NCBI GenBank assembly: GCA_038323375.1
Contig: JBBQGV010000005.1
Coordinates: forward strand, 1 to 64,000
Source: JABWAJ01 sp038323375
Lineage (GTDB): Bacteria; Bacteroidota; Bacteroidia; Chitinophagales; Saprospiraceae
Direction of reading: 5' to 3'
DNA: 64,000 nt
Of the stretch, positions 32,842 through 40,568 are shown piece by piece (position 1 is the first letter of the stretch; every line of letters starts with the position of its first letter). A program made the position numbers and the translations under genes. The notes under the pieces were generated by a model. The model was not told where the DNA came from, ran no database searches, and was given only the letters and a program-made list of their open reading frames with translations.

Positions 32842-33416
32842 ATTTCAAAGAATTGATTTCGGTTTCTTTGGTGCTGTTTTCGGTCATAGACATCCTGGGA
32901 TCTATCCCGATAATCATTGACCTGAAGCGCAAGGGGCTCAAGATCGAAGCGGCGAAAGCTTCTCTGATCTCGTTGTTGCTGATGACCCTGTTTTTATACG
33001 CAGGTGCGGCACTATTGCGCCTTTTTGGCGTAGACATTCAGTCGTTTGCCGTAGCCGGCGCCATCATTCTTTTTTTGATTGGTATGGAAATGGTGCTGGG
33101 CATCCGGATTTTTCGCGACAATCCCAATGCAAGCAAAGGAACAATCGTTCCGGTGGCGTTTCCACTCATTGCCGGCGCGGGCACGATGACCACCATCATT
33201 GCCCTGAAGGCCAAATACGAAGCGGTTAACATCCAAATTGGCATTGTGCTCAATATCCTCTTTGTTTTTTTGGTATTGCGTTCTTCCGACTGGATCAGCG
33301 AAAGGCTGGGGGAAAGTGGCGCCAATGTGTTGCGCAAAGTATTCGGCATCATCCTGCTGGCTATGGCCATCAAGTTATTTAAGGACAATTTCCGGCTTGC
33401 GGTGGTGGTGGGATAA
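32835..33416 (+). CDS. MarC family integral membrane protein
   Basis: A 193-residue protein with six hydrophobic helices matching MarC/UPF0056: FSVIDILGSIPIIIDLKRKG, FAVAGAIILFLIGMEMVLG and VPVAFPLIAGAGTMTTIIAL. The ATG at 32835 overlaps the TauE gene by 7 bases and gives the usual family length; longer starts add unrelated sequence. Despite its name, MarC has no established role in drug resistance. Confidence 0.9.
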   Translation: MVDFKELISVSLVLFSVIDILGSIPIIIDLKRKGLKIEAAKASLISLLLMTLFLYAGAALLRLFGVDIQSFAVAGAIILFLIGMEMVLGIRIFRDNPNASKGTIVPVAFPLIAGAGTMTTIIALKAKYEAVNIQIGIVLNILFVFLVLRSSDWISERLGESGANVLRKVFGIILLAMAIKLFKDNFRLAVVVG

Positions 33417-33422
33417 AATGTT

Positions 33423-34163
33423 TTATCCGATCTGATCGCTGATTTTACCAAACCTGCGTTCGCGACCTTGGAAATCCACGATGGCCTGGTACAGGTGTTC
33501 TTTGCTGAAATCGGGCCAGAAAATATCGGTAAACAGCAATTCCGAATAAGCCGCCTGCCAAAGCAAAAAATTACTCAACCGCGCTTCACCACTGGTGCGA
33601 ATGAGCAATTCCGGATCTGGAATTCCACGGGTTGTGAGCGATTGTGAAAACAGGGTTTCGTCAATATCCTCCGGTTCGATTTCGTGGCGTTGCACCTGGG
33701 CAGCCAACTGGCGGGCAGCTTCCAGAATCTCCCATTTCGCACTGTAATTGAGCGCCAGTACTAAGGTCATGCGCGTATTGTTTTGCGTGCGCTTGATGCC
33801 GTCTAACAGTGCCCGGTGTGTTTTGGCAGGGAGTTTGGCAATATCGCCGATGGCTTGCAGGCGAATGTTGTTTTTATTGAGGGTTCCTATTTCCTTGTGC
33901 AGGGTTTCTACCAGCAAGTGCATCAGCGCAGTCACTTCTGTGCGCGGTCTGCCCCAATTTTCTGTCGAAAAAGCGTAGAGGGTCAGGTACTCTATACCCA
34001 ACTCAGCAGCAGCTTCAGTGGTTTCACGCACTGCGCGTACGCCATTTTTGTGGCCAAAAACGCGCGGCCTGCCGTGTTGTTTGGCCCAGCGCCCGTTGCC
34101 ATCCATAATGATTGCAATGTGCCGGGGTAATTTCCCCATATCAATCTGAGCTTTCGAATCCAT
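33423..34163 (-). CDS. uppS: Isoprenyl transferase (undecaprenyl diphosphate synthase)
   Basis: A 246-residue cis-prenyltransferase making the lipid carrier for peptidoglycan and O-antigen. Catalytic D21 lies in IAIIMDGNGRWAKQ. Conserved LTLYAFSTENWGRP, LNYSAKWEILEA, and the diphosphate-binding ELLIRTSGEARLSNFLLWQ and ELLFTDIFWPDF are present. It is convergent with marC (6-base gap) and divergent from the SDR gene. Confidence 0.96.
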   Translation of the reverse strand: MDSKAQIDMGKLPRHIAIIMDGNGRWAKQHGRPRVFGHKNGVRAVRETTEAAAELGIEYLTLYAFSTENWGRPRTEVTALMHLLVETLHKEIGTLNKNNIRLQAIGDIAKLPAKTHRALLDGIKRTQNNTRMTLVLALNYSAKWEILEAARQLAAQVQRHEIEPEDIDETLFSQSLTTRGIPDPELLIRTSGEARLSNFLLWQAAYSELLFTDIFWPDFSKEHLYQAIVDFQGRERRFGKISDQIG

Positions 34164-34298
34164 GCGTTTTTTTCAAAAGAACAGCAAAGTTAAGGAACAT
34201 CGCAATAATAAGTTCAAGTTTTCGGCGAGCGGATTTTTTCATCGGACAAGGCGATCCGGGAATTGTTGCTACATTTATCCCCGTTCAAAATCTTTAAT

Positions 34299-35087
34299 AT
34301 GGAACCCAATACTCCCGGACTCATCGCCTCCCGTTTTCGCCTCGACGGAAAAGTTGCCATCGTCACCGGTGCCAGCAAAGGCATCGGCGCTGCCATCGCG
34401 CGCGGCCTTGCTGAATTTGGCGCCAAAGTAATCGTCAGCAGCCGCCGTCAGGAAGCAGTGGATGAAGTCGCCGCTGAACTACGTGCCGCCGGCCTTGATG
34501 CCATCGGTATTGCCTGCCATGTGGGCGACAGCGTACAATTGGCCAATTTGGTGCAGCAAACTCTGGCGACCTGCGGCGGCCTTGATATTGTAGTCAACAA
34601 CGCGGCCATCAACCCCGTTTTTGCTACGTTGGACAGCGCGGACACCGCCCTGTTTGATAAAATTATGGCCGTCAATGTGCGCGCACCGTTCGAGCTGAGC
34701 AACTTAGCCTATCCGCACCTTCAGGCAAGGGGCGGGGGCAGCATCATCCACATCAGTTCTGTGGAGGGGCTAAAACCCGATTTTGGCCTCGGCCTTTATA
34801 GCGTTAGCAAGGCGGCGCTCATCATGCTGGCGCAAAACCAGGCCAAAGAATGGGGTCGCGAAAAAGTACGCGTGAACGTCATTTGCCCCGGTTTGGTGAA
34901 AACCAAATTCAGCGCCTCGCTCTGGCAAAACGAAGCCATTCTGGAAAAAATGGAAAGCCACCTGCCCTTAGGCCGGATGGCTGCGCCGGAAGAAATGGCC
35001 GGGTTGGCGGTATTTTTGGCGTCAGAAGCGGCTTCTTATTGTACGGGAGGAGTATATACAGCCGATGGAGGGCACATGCTGGGGTAA
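34299..35087 (+). CDS. Short-chain dehydrogenase/reductase
   Basis: A 262-residue classical SDR. The cofactor loop is VTGASKGIGAAIARGL with SSRR after strand 2, which favours NADPH. NNAAINP, the catalytic Ser in IHISSVEG and YSVSKAALIML (Tyr and Lys) complete the active site, and PGLVKTKF follows. The best-known relatives are human DHRS4-type carbonyl reductases and FabG-like enzymes; substrate unknown. The ATG at 34299 starts MEPNTPGLIASRF. Confidence 0.92.
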   Translation: MEPNTPGLIASRFRLDGKVAIVTGASKGIGAAIARGLAEFGAKVIVSSRRQEAVDEVAAELRAAGLDAIGIACHVGDSVQLANLVQQTLATCGGLDIVVNNAAINPVFATLDSADTALFDKIMAVNVRAPFELSNLAYPHLQARGGGSIIHISSVEGLKPDFGLGLYSVSKAALIMLAQNQAKEWGREKVRVNVICPGLVKTKFSASLWQNEAILEKMESHLPLGRMAAPEEMAGLAVFLASEAASYCTGGVYTADGGHMLG

Positions 35088-35090
35088 TTT

Positions 35091-36848
35091 TTACTCCAAA
35101 AACCCCGTCTGGTGCAATACCGGCAATTGCGCGCCGTAAGCCTGCGCGATATTTTCCTTCACAAAAGTCGTTTCTGTAGGCCCCGCGGCGATAAGGCGCT
35201 GGTTGAGCAGGATGACTTCGTCGAAATATTCGGGCACAGAGGACAGGTCGTGGTGTACCACTACCAGCGTTTTACCTGCGGCTGCCAGCCCTTTCAGGAT
35301 CTGGATGATCTTTTCTTCCGTGGTGACGTCCACCCCGACAAAAGGTTCGTCTAACAAAAAAATATCAGCCTCCTGGCACAAAGCTCGCGCCAGAAACACC
35401 CGTTGTTGCTGCCCGCCCGACAGTTCGCCGATTTGCCTGTTTTTCAGGTGTTCGATGCCCAATTGAGCCAAAGCGGCAATGGCAAGTTCCTTATCCTTAC
35501 CGCTCAACCGCTGCAACAACGTTTTGTGCGGGTAGCGCCCCATCAGCGTCAGATCGAGTACTGTTGCGGGGAAAGTCCAGTCCACGTCGTCTTTCTGCGG
35601 AACGTATGCGATGGCCGTCATCCCGTCTTTCACCGGCAATCCTTTGATCGTAATGTTACCCGCTGTTGGCTCGATGAGGCCGAGGATGGATTTGAACAGG
35701 GTAGATTTACCGGCACCGTTGGGGCCGATAACGCCATAGACTTTCCCACCTTCAATATTTAGATAGATATTGCTGAGCACGCGTTTGCGTTCGTAGGATA
35801 CCGAAAGGCCTTCTACAGTAATCGTCGGCGCACCGCTTGCCACGGGTCTTTTTTTGCCGAGTCGGAACGCAACAAATGCAAAACCGCCGACCAACAGGGA
35901 CAAGAGGATAATCCAAAGCCAGACTGAACTGCTCTTGTTCAGCGATTCCGCATCCGTGTGGATCTCCGTGATTTCAGCGCTCAAGGCTTTAACAATCGTT
36001 TCGGTATTGTGGCGCAACATGCCGGTGTAGCTGCCTGCCGGGGTGTCCTTATCGCCTAAAGAATCGGAGTAGAGCTTGCCGCCGATGCTTATTTTATTAT
36101 CCCGCGCTATTTGTTCCAGTAATTTCGGATTGACCGAACTTTCCACAAAAATAGCCGGTACGCCCGTTTCCCGGATGGTGTTGTTCAGTTTTACAATATC
36201 GGAAGTTTGCACTTCGGCGTCTGTGGAGGTACCCAGCGCCGCTTCTACCCGGATACCGTATTGTTTACCAAAATACCGGAATGCGTCGTGTGAGGTAATG
36301 AGCACACGCTTCGCAAGGGGAATTTTTTCAATTTCTGTGCGGATCCATTGATCCAAGTCTTCCAATTGCTGCCGGTAAATTCGGTAGTTGAAGGTGTAGA
36401 TATCTGCATGATCCGGATCGAGGCGGATCAGGGCACCATAGACATTTTCGATGTATTTCAGGCCATTGTGGGCGCTCATCCAGGCGTGCGGATCGGTTGC
36501 ATCGTGGTATTGATCGCTCGAAATAGGGGGGATGCCTTTGGTTATCGTGACGACATTTGCCTTCGTCCCCGAATTTGCGATCAATTCGTCAAGCCAGCCT
36601 TCAAAGGTCAGCCCGTTGCGCAAAATTAGATCAGCTTCCGCAACCAAGCGGACATTACTTGGGGTGGGTTCGTAAATATGGGGGTCGCCGCCCACCGGTA
36701 CAATAGAAACCACTTCAAGCAGATCGCCGGAAATCATGCGGGCCATGTCTTCAAACATGGTAGCCGTAGCCACCACTTTTAGGCGTTCCTGACCATAAGT
36801 TGCATTTGCCAAAAACAGGCTGCCGATCAGAATAATGGCAGTTCTCAT
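35091..36848 (-). CDS. TroA-like metal-binding protein fused through one TM helix to its ABC ATPase
   Basis: A 585-residue polypeptide joining two parts of a Zn/Mn ABC importer. A signal peptide (1-19) leads to a cluster A-I substrate-binding protein (20-300) with ligands H57 (GGDPHIYEP), H121 (DPHAW), H187 (ITSHDAFRYF) and D262 (YSDSLGD), a three-His/one-Asp set like TroA. A single helix at 309-330 crosses the membrane, followed by a complete ATPase: Walker A GPNGAGKST (375-383), LSGGQ (476-480), Walker B FLLDEP (D500, E501), VVHHDL. The topology works: binder outside, ATPase inside. It follows dtxR by 5 bases. The permease is 2.3 kb away at 39122-40381. I know no characterised transporter with this fusion. 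Confidence 0.93.
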   Translation of the reverse strand: MRTAIILIGSLFLANATYGQERLKVVATATMFEDMARMISGDLLEVVSIVPVGGDPHIYEPTPSNVRLVAEADLILRNGLTFEGWLDELIANSGTKANVVTITKGIPPISSDQYHDATDPHAWMSAHNGLKYIENVYGALIRLDPDHADIYTFNYRIYRQQLEDLDQWIRTEIEKIPLAKRVLITSHDAFRYFGKQYGIRVEAALGTSTDAEVQTSDIVKLNNTIRETGVPAIFVESSVNPKLLEQIARDNKISIGGKLYSDSLGDKDTPAGSYTGMLRHNTETIVKALSAEITEIHTDAESLNKSSSVWLWIILLSLLVGGFAFVAFRLGKKRPVASGAPTITVEGLSVSYERKRVLSNIYLNIEGGKVYGVIGPNGAGKSTLFKSILGLIEPTAGNITIKGLPVKDGMTAIAYVPQKDDVDWTFPATVLDLTLMGRYPHKTLLQRLSGKDKELAIAALAQLGIEHLKNRQIGELSGGQQQRVFLARALCQEADIFLLDEPFVGVDVTTEEKIIQILKGLAAAGKTLVVVHHDLSSVPEYFDEVILLNQRLIAAGPTETTFVKENIAQAYGAQLPVLHQTGFLE

Positions 36849-36853
36849 GGGTT

Positions 36854-37519
36854 TTAGAATTTTTGAATGAAAAGATTTTGGCTCACTTTTTTGGAAAGTA
36901 CCTGCTCGTTAGCGTCATCCATTAATACGCGCACCGATTCATCGTAGTCGAAGCGTTCAGCAATGCGGAGGTGTGCGCCCAATTTGATTCCGATTCGGTC
37001 TAAATATTGTAAAAAAGCTGGCGAATGGTCGTTAACGCCAACAACAGCCCCCGATTCACCCGGATTCAATGCAGATAAAAATACCTGCTTCCGGAAAGTG
37101 AAATTACCATCCGCGTCCGGGATTGGGTCGCCATGCGGATCGAACTTTGGCCGCCCTAAGTATTCATCAAGGCGTTCTACGAGTTCTGGCGACTGGATAT
37201 GTTCCAATTGTTCCGCCATATCGTGTACCTCATCCCACGAAAAGCGCAGTTTTTCCAGCAAAAAGACTTCCCATAACCGGTGTTTTCTGATCAACCCGGT
37301 AGCGAGTTTGTTCCCTTTTTCTGTAAGGGCAACCCCGCGATATTTTTCGTAGTGGATCAGTCCTTTTTCAGCCAATCTGCGCAGCATGTCTGTTACGGAA
37401 GCGGCGCTGGTGCTCATTTCGCCGGCAATGGCGTTGGTGCTGGCCGGTTTATCTTCCCTTTCCGAAAGCTTGAAGATGGCTTTTAGGTAATTTTCTTCTG
37501 TTTGTGAAAAATTTTCCAT
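36854..37519 (-). CDS. DtxR/MntR family metal-dependent repressor
   Basis: A 221-residue regulator with three domains: winged helix (QTEENYLKAIFKLSE, TSAASVTDMLRRLAEKGLIHYEKY), dimerisation/metal domain (RKHRLWEVFLLEKL, DEVHDMAEQLEHI, DPHGDPIP) and an SH3/FeoA-like C-terminal domain from about 150. It should sense the metal carried by the adjacent transporter and repress it. The ATG at 37519 gives normal length. The palindrome at 37552-37571 in its own promoter implies autoregulation. Confidence 0.92.
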   Translation of the reverse strand: MENFSQTEENYLKAIFKLSEREDKPASTNAIAGEMSTSAASVTDMLRRLAEKGLIHYEKYRGVALTEKGNKLATGLIRKHRLWEVFLLEKLRFSWDEVHDMAEQLEHIQSPELVERLDEYLGRPKFDPHGDPIPDADGNFTFRKQVFLSALNPGESGAVVGVNDHSPAFLQYLDRIGIKLGAHLRIAERFDYDESVRVLMDDANEQVLSKKVSQNLFIQKF

Positions 37520-37540
37520 GCAGCGTAATACTTTATGAGA

Positions 37541-37571
37541 CAAATATACAATTTTTAGATTAGTCTAAAAA
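37541..37571 (-). promoter_or_regulatory. dtxR-transporter promoter with operator palindrome
   Basis: On the minus strand TATATTTG (37548-37541) is the -7 element. Just upstream, 37552-37571 reads TTTTTAGATTAGTCTAAAAA, an 8-4-8 perfect inverted repeat filling the -33/-7 spacer. A near-identical repeat lies upstream of the permease gene (40446-40463). It is the natural candidate for the DtxR binding site. Confidence 0.8.
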
Positions 37572-37658
37572 TATTTTTTAATAAAATTAATTATTTCTAA
37601 TAAACAGTCTTCTGTTTTCCGGCACAGTGGCCTAACTTGCGCATCAAAAAATACAGGA

Positions 37659-38486
37659 ATGGAACCCAAAAGCATGAAAATTAAAGAAAGGCTGCACGAA
37701 ATCATTTTTGAAGCCGATACCCGGGCAGGTAAACTATTTGACCTGACGATCATGGCGTTTATTGTAGCCAGTACCATCGTCGTCATGCTGGAAAGTGTGG
37801 AGTGGATGCGCCTGAAATATGGACGGATATTCTACGCAGTGGAATGGGGCTTCACCACTGTATTTACCATTGAGTATCTATTAAGGCTGTATACCATACG
37901 ACGCCCGGTAAAGTACGCGACCAGCTTTTTCGGCATCATTGATTTACTGTCTATACTGCCTGCTTACGCCAGTTTGTTCATACCGGGGGCGCAAACGCTT
38001 CTTGCCATCAGAGCGCTTCGGCTCATCCGGATTTTCAGGGTTTTTAAACTCGGCTATTTTGTCAAGGAAGGCTTCCTCATCGTTAGTGCCTTACGCGCCA
38101 GCCGGGCCAAAATTACGGTTTTCCTGACCTTTGTCTTTTTATCGGTTATTGTAATCGGCGCGGTAATGTACATGGTAGAAGGCGGTGTGAATAAAGATTT
38201 TTCGAGCATTCCCCAAAGTATGTACTGGGCCATTGTGACCCTTACCACAGTGGGCTATGGCGACCTCACTCCGATCACGGGGTTTGGGCAGTTTTTATCA
38301 GCTTTTGTTATGATCTTAGGTTACTCGGTCATTGCCGTACCAACGGGGATTGTCTCTGCGGAAATGATTCGTTCCACAAAACAGGTGTCAACGAATACGC
38401 AGGCCTGTCCGGTTTGTTCTCACGAAGGCCACGACAACGATGCAGACTACTGCAAATACTGCGGGAGTAAATTGCATGAAGATTGA
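37659..38486 (+). CDS. Voltage-gated K+ channel-type protein with C-terminal zinc ribbon
   Basis: A 275-residue six-helix channel subunit. Helix 4 carries spaced arginines (IRALRLIRIFRVFK, 118-130), the pore helix leads to the selectivity filter TVGYGD (197-202), and helix 6 contains FVMILGYSVIAVPTGI. The C-terminus holds CPVC and CKYCG, a four-Cys zinc ribbon, which is less common. It stands between the metal regulator and DoxX genes. Potassium selectivity is predicted from the filter; gating is not known. Confidence 0.92.
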   Translation: MEPKSMKIKERLHEIIFEADTRAGKLFDLTIMAFIVASTIVVMLESVEWMRLKYGRIFYAVEWGFTTVFTIEYLLRLYTIRRPVKYATSFFGIIDLLSILPAYASLFIPGAQTLLAIRALRLIRIFRVFKLGYFVKEGFLIVSALRASRAKITVFLTFVFLSVIVIGAVMYMVEGGVNKDFSSIPQSMYWAIVTLTTVGYGDLTPITGFGQFLSAFVMILGYSVIAVPTGIVSAEMIRSTKQVSTNTQACPVCSHEGHDNDADYCKYCGSKLHED

Positions 38487-38495
38487 AAACACGCA

Positions 38496-38918
38496 CTAAG
38501 TCCCCCGGACGCGAGCCGTAGCAAGCAACCGGCGCATGCTGTAACGCCCGCTGCCGTTCACCAACACCATCAATACTCCGCCGGTAATGGCAATGTTTTT
38601 CATGAAGTGAATAGAATTCAAGCGGTATAATTCAGGCGTTGGATCGTTCCAGAAAGAATGCACGATGAACGTCACCGGAACCCAGTACAGCAGCAGCAGC
38701 AGGGCACCAAAACTTGCCCGATAGCCCAACAACATCATCAACCCGCCGAGGATAAGGATGGTAATCGCGCCTAACAGAAGCAGATCCTGCCGCCAGGTAA
38801 GCCCGTATGAAGTCATGATTTTTTGGGTGGTATCGTAAAATTTGATGGAATCATAAGCTTCGTACAAAAAAGTAAACGAGAGGAATACCCGCCCGATTAA
38901 ATCCATAATGTCTTTCAT
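38496..38918 (-). CDS. DoxX family membrane protein
   Basis: A 140-residue protein with four hydrophobic helices: LIGRVFLSFTFLYEAYDSI, LLLLGAITILILGGLMMLLG, FGALLLLLYWVPVTFIVHSFW and NIAITGGVLMVL. The arrangement and the HFMKNIAITGG segment match DoxX/SURF4-like proteins, whose biochemical role is poorly known. It ends 10 bases from the convergent channel gene. Confidence 0.85.
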   Translation of the reverse strand: MKDIMDLIGRVFLSFTFLYEAYDSIKFYDTTQKIMTSYGLTWRQDLLLLGAITILILGGLMMLLGYRASFGALLLLLYWVPVTFIVHSFWNDPTPELYRLNSIHFMKNIAITGGVLMVLVNGSGRYSMRRLLATARVRGT

Positions 38919-38950
38919 TTCCCTTTTTTTCGCAATTTAGCAAAATCCGG

Positions 38951-39103
38951 GCATAACGCAGCTATCAGACACTATAGTTAGTGTCCTTCTATTTAGTCGA
39001 GTGTCTCGACTTTAGAGTTCGAGAGCAAGGCATGCGAAGGCCAAAAATTGGGAGTTTACTCGCGTAAATGACCAATTTTGGGTCTTCGCATAACGCAGCT
39101 ATC
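38951..39103. repeat. Intergenic repeat cluster: direct repeats bracketing three hairpins
   Basis: The 16-mer GCATAACGCAGCTATC occurs at 38951-38966 and 39088-39103. Between them are GACACTA-TAGT-TAGTGTC (38968-38985), GTCGAG-TGT-CTCGAC (38996-39010) and a long hairpin with arms 39032-39052 and 39071-39091 (ATGCGAAG and CTTCGCAT at its base, CCAAAAATTGG against CCAATTTTGG inside). It lies between doxX and the permease gene, both leftward. Confidence 0.75.
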
Positions 39104-39121
39104 GGACTATAAAGTCAGACA

Positions 39122-40381
39122 CTACCCTCTTCTGGCTGGAATGGGCTCGCCATGCGGGTCGGTGGTCGGGAAACCAAGTACTTCGTCCACCTCGTCGAGC
39201 AGGTGATCCGGGAGCAAATGTTCGTACCGTTCTGCTTCCTCGTGGATTTGATCCGTGTTCAAGCCTATTTTATCAGCAAGGTAAGTTTCCCAAAGGCGGT
39301 GCGCGCGCACTAATCGCTGTGCAGCTTCAAGACCCTTTTCTGTCAGTTCAAGCTTATCAGAATGAAACAGCCCCCTGCTGGCAAGGAACCTGAGCCGCCG
39401 GCGCAATTCGTGGCGCCCCCATCCTAATTCTGTGGCCAGGGCATCGAAGGTCAGCGTTTGCCGTTCATGCAGGTTGAAGGCTTTTTTCAGGCAATCTTCA
39501 AAAAAGACGCGACTTCGCTGGCGCTGCTTGCGGAGGGCACGCCACAAGATGCCTTTTTCCGGGGCAAAGAAGACCGCCAGCAAGTAGACTAATGTGGCGG
39601 TGACAGCCATTGCCGGCCCCGGGGTTGTGTCTAAATAAATTGCGATTAGTAAGCCTGAAATGGCGGATGAAAAACCGATGACCGCAGAAAGCAGGATCAC
39701 CCGTTTCAACCGGTTACTGAGCAAAAGTGCGGCGGAAGCCGGGGTAATCAGCATGGCAACTACCAAAATGACGCCCACCATTTGCAGAGAAGCTACCACG
39801 GCAAAAGACAGCAACAGCATCAGAAAATAGTGAACGAGCTGAACCGGTATCCCCATTGTCTGGGCAATGATCGCCTGAAAAGTAGAGGCGAAAAGGTAGC
39901 GGTAAAATACGATGACGCTGAGTACCACATAAACCAGCACAAAAGCTGTCAGGTATAAATCGGTGTCGGCTACGCCCAATACGTTCCCAAAAAGGAAATC
40001 TTTGAGGTCAAGGTGAACGCCTTCACTTCGGCTGATCCAGGAAATTCCCATGACGCCAATGGAAAACATAGCCGTGAACATGATGCCAATGGCCGCATCG
40101 TTTTTGGTTTTTGCATTGTGCTGTATCCAGGTGATGCCGATTGCTGTGACCAAGCCGGCCAGCACCGCGCCGATAAAAAAACCGACGGCGTGGTAGCCAA
40201 TCAGGATAAATGCAAAAACAACGCCTGGAAGGATGGAATGCGCCAGCGCATCGCCGATCAGGGACATGTTGCGCAGCACGATAAAGCAGCCTAAAATGCC
40301 ACAAATGATGCCAACCATACCCGATGCGATCAAGGCACGGACGGCCCAGGCTTCTCCCAATAAAGTGATGTAGTCTTCCAT
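39122..40381 (-). CDS. Zn/Mn ABC permease fused to a DtxR-like domain
   Basis: A 419-residue protein. Residues 1-285 are an ABC-3 permease with eight or nine helices (GCFIVLRNMSLIGDALAHSILPGVV; GVILVVAMLITPASAALLL). Residues 290-419 form a DtxR-type winged helix and metal/dimerisation domain (LTEKGLEAAQRLVRAHRLWETYLAD, IHEEAERYEHLLPD, DPHGEPIP) but lack the SH3 domain. Such permease-DtxR fusions are known in the phylum and may couple transport to metal level. It is the only permease here, so it should pair with the binder-ATPase fusion. Confidence 0.93.
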   Translation of the reverse strand: MEDYITLLGEAWAVRALIASGMVGIICGILGCFIVLRNMSLIGDALAHSILPGVVFAFILIGYHAVGFFIGAVLAGLVTAIGITWIQHNAKTKNDAAIGIMFTAMFSIGVMGISWISRSEGVHLDLKDFLFGNVLGVADTDLYLTAFVLVYVVLSVIVFYRYLFASTFQAIIAQTMGIPVQLVHYFLMLLLSFAVVASLQMVGVILVVAMLITPASAALLLSNRLKRVILLSAVIGFSSAISGLLIAIYLDTTPGPAMAVTATLVYLLAVFFAPEKGILWRALRKQRQRSRVFFEDCLKKAFNLHERQTLTFDALATELGWGRHELRRRLRFLASRGLFHSDKLELTEKGLEAAQRLVRAHRLWETYLADKIGLNTDQIHEEAERYEHLLPDHLLDEVDEVLGFPTTDPHGEPIPARRG

Positions 40382-40410
40382 AATTAGCTCCTTTGTTTCA
40401 ATTCTCAGGA

Positions 40411-40463
40411 CAAAGATACAGGGTTATTACGGCAATAAAAATAAATTTTAGACTAATCTAAAA
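40411..40463 (-). promoter_or_regulatory. Permease promoter with the second operator copy
   Basis: TATCTTTG (40418-40411, minus strand) is the -7 element. The inverted repeat TTTTAGA-CTAA-TCTAAAA (40446-40463) lies upstream, at or just beyond the -33 position. The half-sites equal those at 37552-37571. It also lies about 105 bases before the divergent CorA start, so it may control both genes. Confidence 0.72.
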
Positions 40464-40568
40464 AAATATTTTTACCGACTTTTCGTTCTTCACATGTTTG
40501 CATTTTACACTGATCTTACATCCTTTTTCCGTATTTTTACCCGTCGCATAACAAGCGACAGATTTGTT

